Assembly: GCA_900770835.1 (NCBI GenBank)
Contig: CAAGLQ010000303.1
Coordinates: 1 to 7,333, forward strand
Direction: 5' to 3'
Length of the DNA stretch: 7,333 nt
From: an uncultured Parabacteroides sp.
GTDB taxonomy: Bacteria; Bacteroidota; Bacteroidia; Bacteroidales; Tannerellaceae
Position 1 is the first letter of the stretch. Each line of letters opens with the position of its first letter. This document shows positions 5,888 through 7,333 of this stretch, one piece after another. The position numbers and the translations under genes are program-made. The notes under the pieces were generated by a model that searched no databases, had not been told where the DNA came from, and worked only from the letters and a program-made list of their open reading frames with translations.

Positions 5888-6399
5888 TAGCCATTAAATG
5901 TCCACATTGCCTAATTGGATTGAAGGTGGACGAGGGGAAAATTCCCCTCGGTCTTACCTCTTTTAAATGCCCCAAATGCAAAGGGGCAATTCCCGTCTCA
6001 TTACTTTCAACTCACAAAGAAGAGTTGGAGGAAGAGCCTAAAACCACTTTAGTCCATTCTGTAAAAACAGGGATAGGACGTTTAACGGTCTTATCAGATC
6101 CTGATACACCAGAACAGCACATTCCTCTGAAAGAAGGCCGTCAGGTTATCGGCCGCCTTTCAAGTGGCTCTCAAGCCACTTTGCCCATTCAGACCAGAGA
6201 TCGTACAATGAGCCGTGAACATGCGATCATAGAGGTAAAAAAAGATGACAATAGCGGTTATAAACATTATCTTTCCGACAATAGAAGCAAAAATCATACG
6301 TTATATAATAACAATTATTTAGAGGACGGAGAAGTAGTTGTACTCAAAGATAACGACGAGATTATCTTAGGACATACCGTAATCCGTTTTAATGATTAA
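5884..6399 (+). CDS. Soluble FHA-domain protein with N-terminal zinc ribbon
   Basis: A 171-residue cytoplasmic protein. Residues 1-38 are a zinc ribbon (C6-x2-C9 and C29-x2-C32, as CPHC and CPKC), of the kind found at the start of many bacterial regulatory proteins. An acidic linker with E46-E47-L-E-E-E-P-K-T54-T55 leads into an FHA domain at about 65-171: G90-R91, S110-R111-E112-H113, and N137-H138-T139, where the usual NGT has His for Gly. Phosphothreonine-binding residues are retained, so binding should be functional. The linker's Thr-Thr after a run of Glu recalls the phosphorylated N-terminal ETTS motif of actinobacterial GarA/OdhI, which binds its own FHA domain; this is analogy only. 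Translation is coupled to the acidic gene by an ATGA overlap, and 14 nt separate it from the phosphatase gene. Confidence 0.88.
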   Translation: MIAIKCPHCLIGLKVDEGKIPLGLTSFKCPKCKGAIPVSLLSTHKEELEEEPKTTLVHSVKTGIGRLTVLSDPDTPEQHIPLKEGRQVIGRLSSGSQATLPIQTRDRTMSREHAIIEVKKDDNSGYKHYLSDNRSKNHTLYNNNYLEDGEVVVLKDNDEIILGHTVIRFND

Positions 6400-6413
6400 A
6401 GCTTTATATTGTT

Positions 6414-7220
6414 ATGGTGTTGACGTGTGGTAAGCCTTGTGCGGTTTGTGAAAAAGGTGGCAGAACAAACAATGAGGATTATATCTATCCATTGGCAGAA
6501 TGCGCAGATCATGGCCAACGACTATTTTTAGTTTGCGATGGCGTAGGCGGTGCGGATCGCGGAGAGATAGCCAGCGCTTTGGCTTGTGATGCTTTACAAA
6601 CATTCTTTGCCACGTTTCTGGGAGACGAAGATCCAACCACCGAGTTTATCCAAAAGGCTGTTCATTACACGGAGACACGCTTTGACAGCTATCTTCAATT
6701 ACATCCCGAGGCTATGGGTATGGCGACTACGATGACATTGGCCTATATCGGCAAGAAAAGCCTTACCTTAGCGCATATTGGCGATAGTCGAATATATTAC
6801 ATCCGCGACGGGCAAGCCCTATATCGATCGGAAGACCATTCGCTTGTCAATTCATTAGTTCGATTAGGACGTATCACCGCTGAAGAGGCTCGTTCCCATC
6901 CTCAACGCAACTTAATTCTAAGAGCAATACAAGGAAGTCATGCTCCCACTGAAGCCGAAGTAATCCAGTGGCATGACATCAAAACGGGTGATTGGCTCTT
7001 TCTATGCAGCGATGGCACATTAGAGCAACTGGAAGAATCTCAACTCTTGCAGTTCTTTATCGGCGCACAGCGGCCTACAGAAATCAAGGAACGAATTCTG
7101 GAAATTTGTGATGGCAAGACAAGGGATAATTACTCATTCTACCTCATTCCCCTGCAAAAAACTGAGGGAACAACAAGTTTAAAACAAAATCTTCTTTCTT
7201 TTCTTTATTCTTTGGCATAA
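6414..7220 (+). CDS. PP2C/PPM-family Ser/Thr protein phosphatase
   Basis: A 268-residue metal-dependent phosphatase of the bacterial Stp1/PrpC type, which removes phosphate from Ser/Thr of proteins in the cytoplasm. All core motifs are present: R17-T-N-N-E21-D22, D42-G-V-G-G46, G123-D124-S125-R126, D141-H142-S143, S199-D200-G201 and the closing D238-N239. The metal-binding aspartates at 22, 42, 200 and 238 are intact, so it should be active. Length is slightly above the usual 240-250 because of a tail of about 20 residues after the catalytic fold, ending in a short hydrophobic patch. The start at 6414 has no Shine-Dalgarno but is placed as in related proteins, with the GK..EKGGRTNNED strand following at once. 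It lies 14 nt after the soluble FHA gene and before a kinase gene, so it most likely reverses that kinase's phosphorylations. Confidence 0.95.
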   Translation: MVLTCGKPCAVCEKGGRTNNEDYIYPLAECADHGQRLFLVCDGVGGADRGEIASALACDALQTFFATFLGDEDPTTEFIQKAVHYTETRFDSYLQLHPEAMGMATTMTLAYIGKKSLTLAHIGDSRIYYIRDGQALYRSEDHSLVNSLVRLGRITAEEARSHPQRNLILRAIQGSHAPTEAEVIQWHDIKTGDWLFLCSDGTLEQLEESQLLQFFIGAQRPTEIKERILEICDGKTRDNYSFYLIPLQKTEGTTSLKQNLLSFLYSLA

Positions 7221-7234
7221 AAGGTCTATCTTTG
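7204..7234 (+). promoter_or_regulatory. Bacteroidota-type promoter of the kinase gene
   Basis: TATCTTTG (7227-7234) matches TAnnTTTG exactly, with TTTA (7204-7207) 19 bp upstream. It begins inside the 3' end of the phosphatase gene and lies 34 nt before the kinase ATG, so the kinase can be expressed separately from the phosphatase. Confidence 0.6.
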
Positions 7235-7268
7235 GCAGATTAAAAAAGAGTTTAAATAAAAACTGAAT

Positions 7269-7333
7269 ATGAATTTGCCAAACGAACATCTTCTTCAAAA
7301 TGGGAAATATAGGCTTACCCATGTAGTTGGGCA
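7269..7333 (+). CDS. Probable Hanks-type Ser/Thr protein kinase, N-terminal fragment
   Basis: Only the first 21 codons are in the window; the gene runs off the right edge. The translation begins MNLPNEHLLQNGKYRLTHVV and continues GQ or GH at the edge. The pattern LxxGKYRLxxVxGQ is what precedes the glycine-rich ATP loop in Bacteroidales Ser/Thr kinases (LLQGGKYRIEKVLGQGGFG type). No catalytic residue can be seen, so the call rests on this short match plus the adjoining phosphatase and two FHA genes, which commonly accompany such kinases. There is no Shine-Dalgarno; the leader is A-rich. Confidence 0.7.
   Translation, partial: MNLPNEHLLQNGKYRLTHVVG

Noticed and set aside
1..7333. tRNA, rRNA, CRISPR arrays, insertion sequences, attachment sites.
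   Set aside because: I saw no cloverleaf sequence, regularly spaced repeats, transposase or integrase motifs, or flanking direct repeats anywhere in the window.

Overview
The window looks like chromosomal DNA of a Bacteroidota member, most likely order Bacteroidales. The evidence is repeated promoters of the TTTG / TAnnTTTG type, poor Shine-Dalgarno sequences in front of most genes, and the protein families present (PepSY remnant, LytTR regulator, Bacteroidales-style PP2C and Ser/Thr kinase). I cannot name a genus from the sequence alone.

Left part (1-4267), GC-rich: a frameshifted C-terminal remnant of a PepSY-type membrane protein (minus strand, 77 to about 351); an EamA/DMT-family exporter (minus, 402-1337); a divergently transcribed LysE-family exporter (plus, 1474-2061); and a large exported M28-family metallopeptidase with a PA domain (plus, about 2122-4218). 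The 1338-1473 intergenic region carries two back-to-back Bacteroidota promoters, one for each exporter. The peptidase is followed by a perfect 14-bp stem hairpin that closes this block.

Right part (4268-7333), visibly more AT-rich: a phosphothreonine-signalling module. In order it holds an orphan LytTR DNA-binding protein (4427-4816), a membrane-anchored FHA protein with a C-terminal zinc ribbon (4829-5506), an 84-residue highly acidic protein with no Lys or Arg (5633-5887), a soluble protein with an N-terminal zinc ribbon and an FHA domain (5884-6399, overlapping the acidic gene by ATGA), a PP2C/PPM-type Ser/Thr phosphatase (6414-7220), and the first 65 bases of what looks like a Hanks-type Ser/Thr kinase (7269 to beyond the window). 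Promoter-like elements precede the LytTR gene, the acidic gene and the kinase, suggesting three adjacent transcription units.

Working model (inference): the kinase and phosphatase write and erase phosphothreonine, the two FHA proteins read it (one at the membrane, one in the cytosol), and the small acidic protein is a candidate ligand or substrate, while the LytTR protein may give a transcriptional output. This kinase/phosphatase/FHA set with the acidic microprotein is the part of the window most worth following up.
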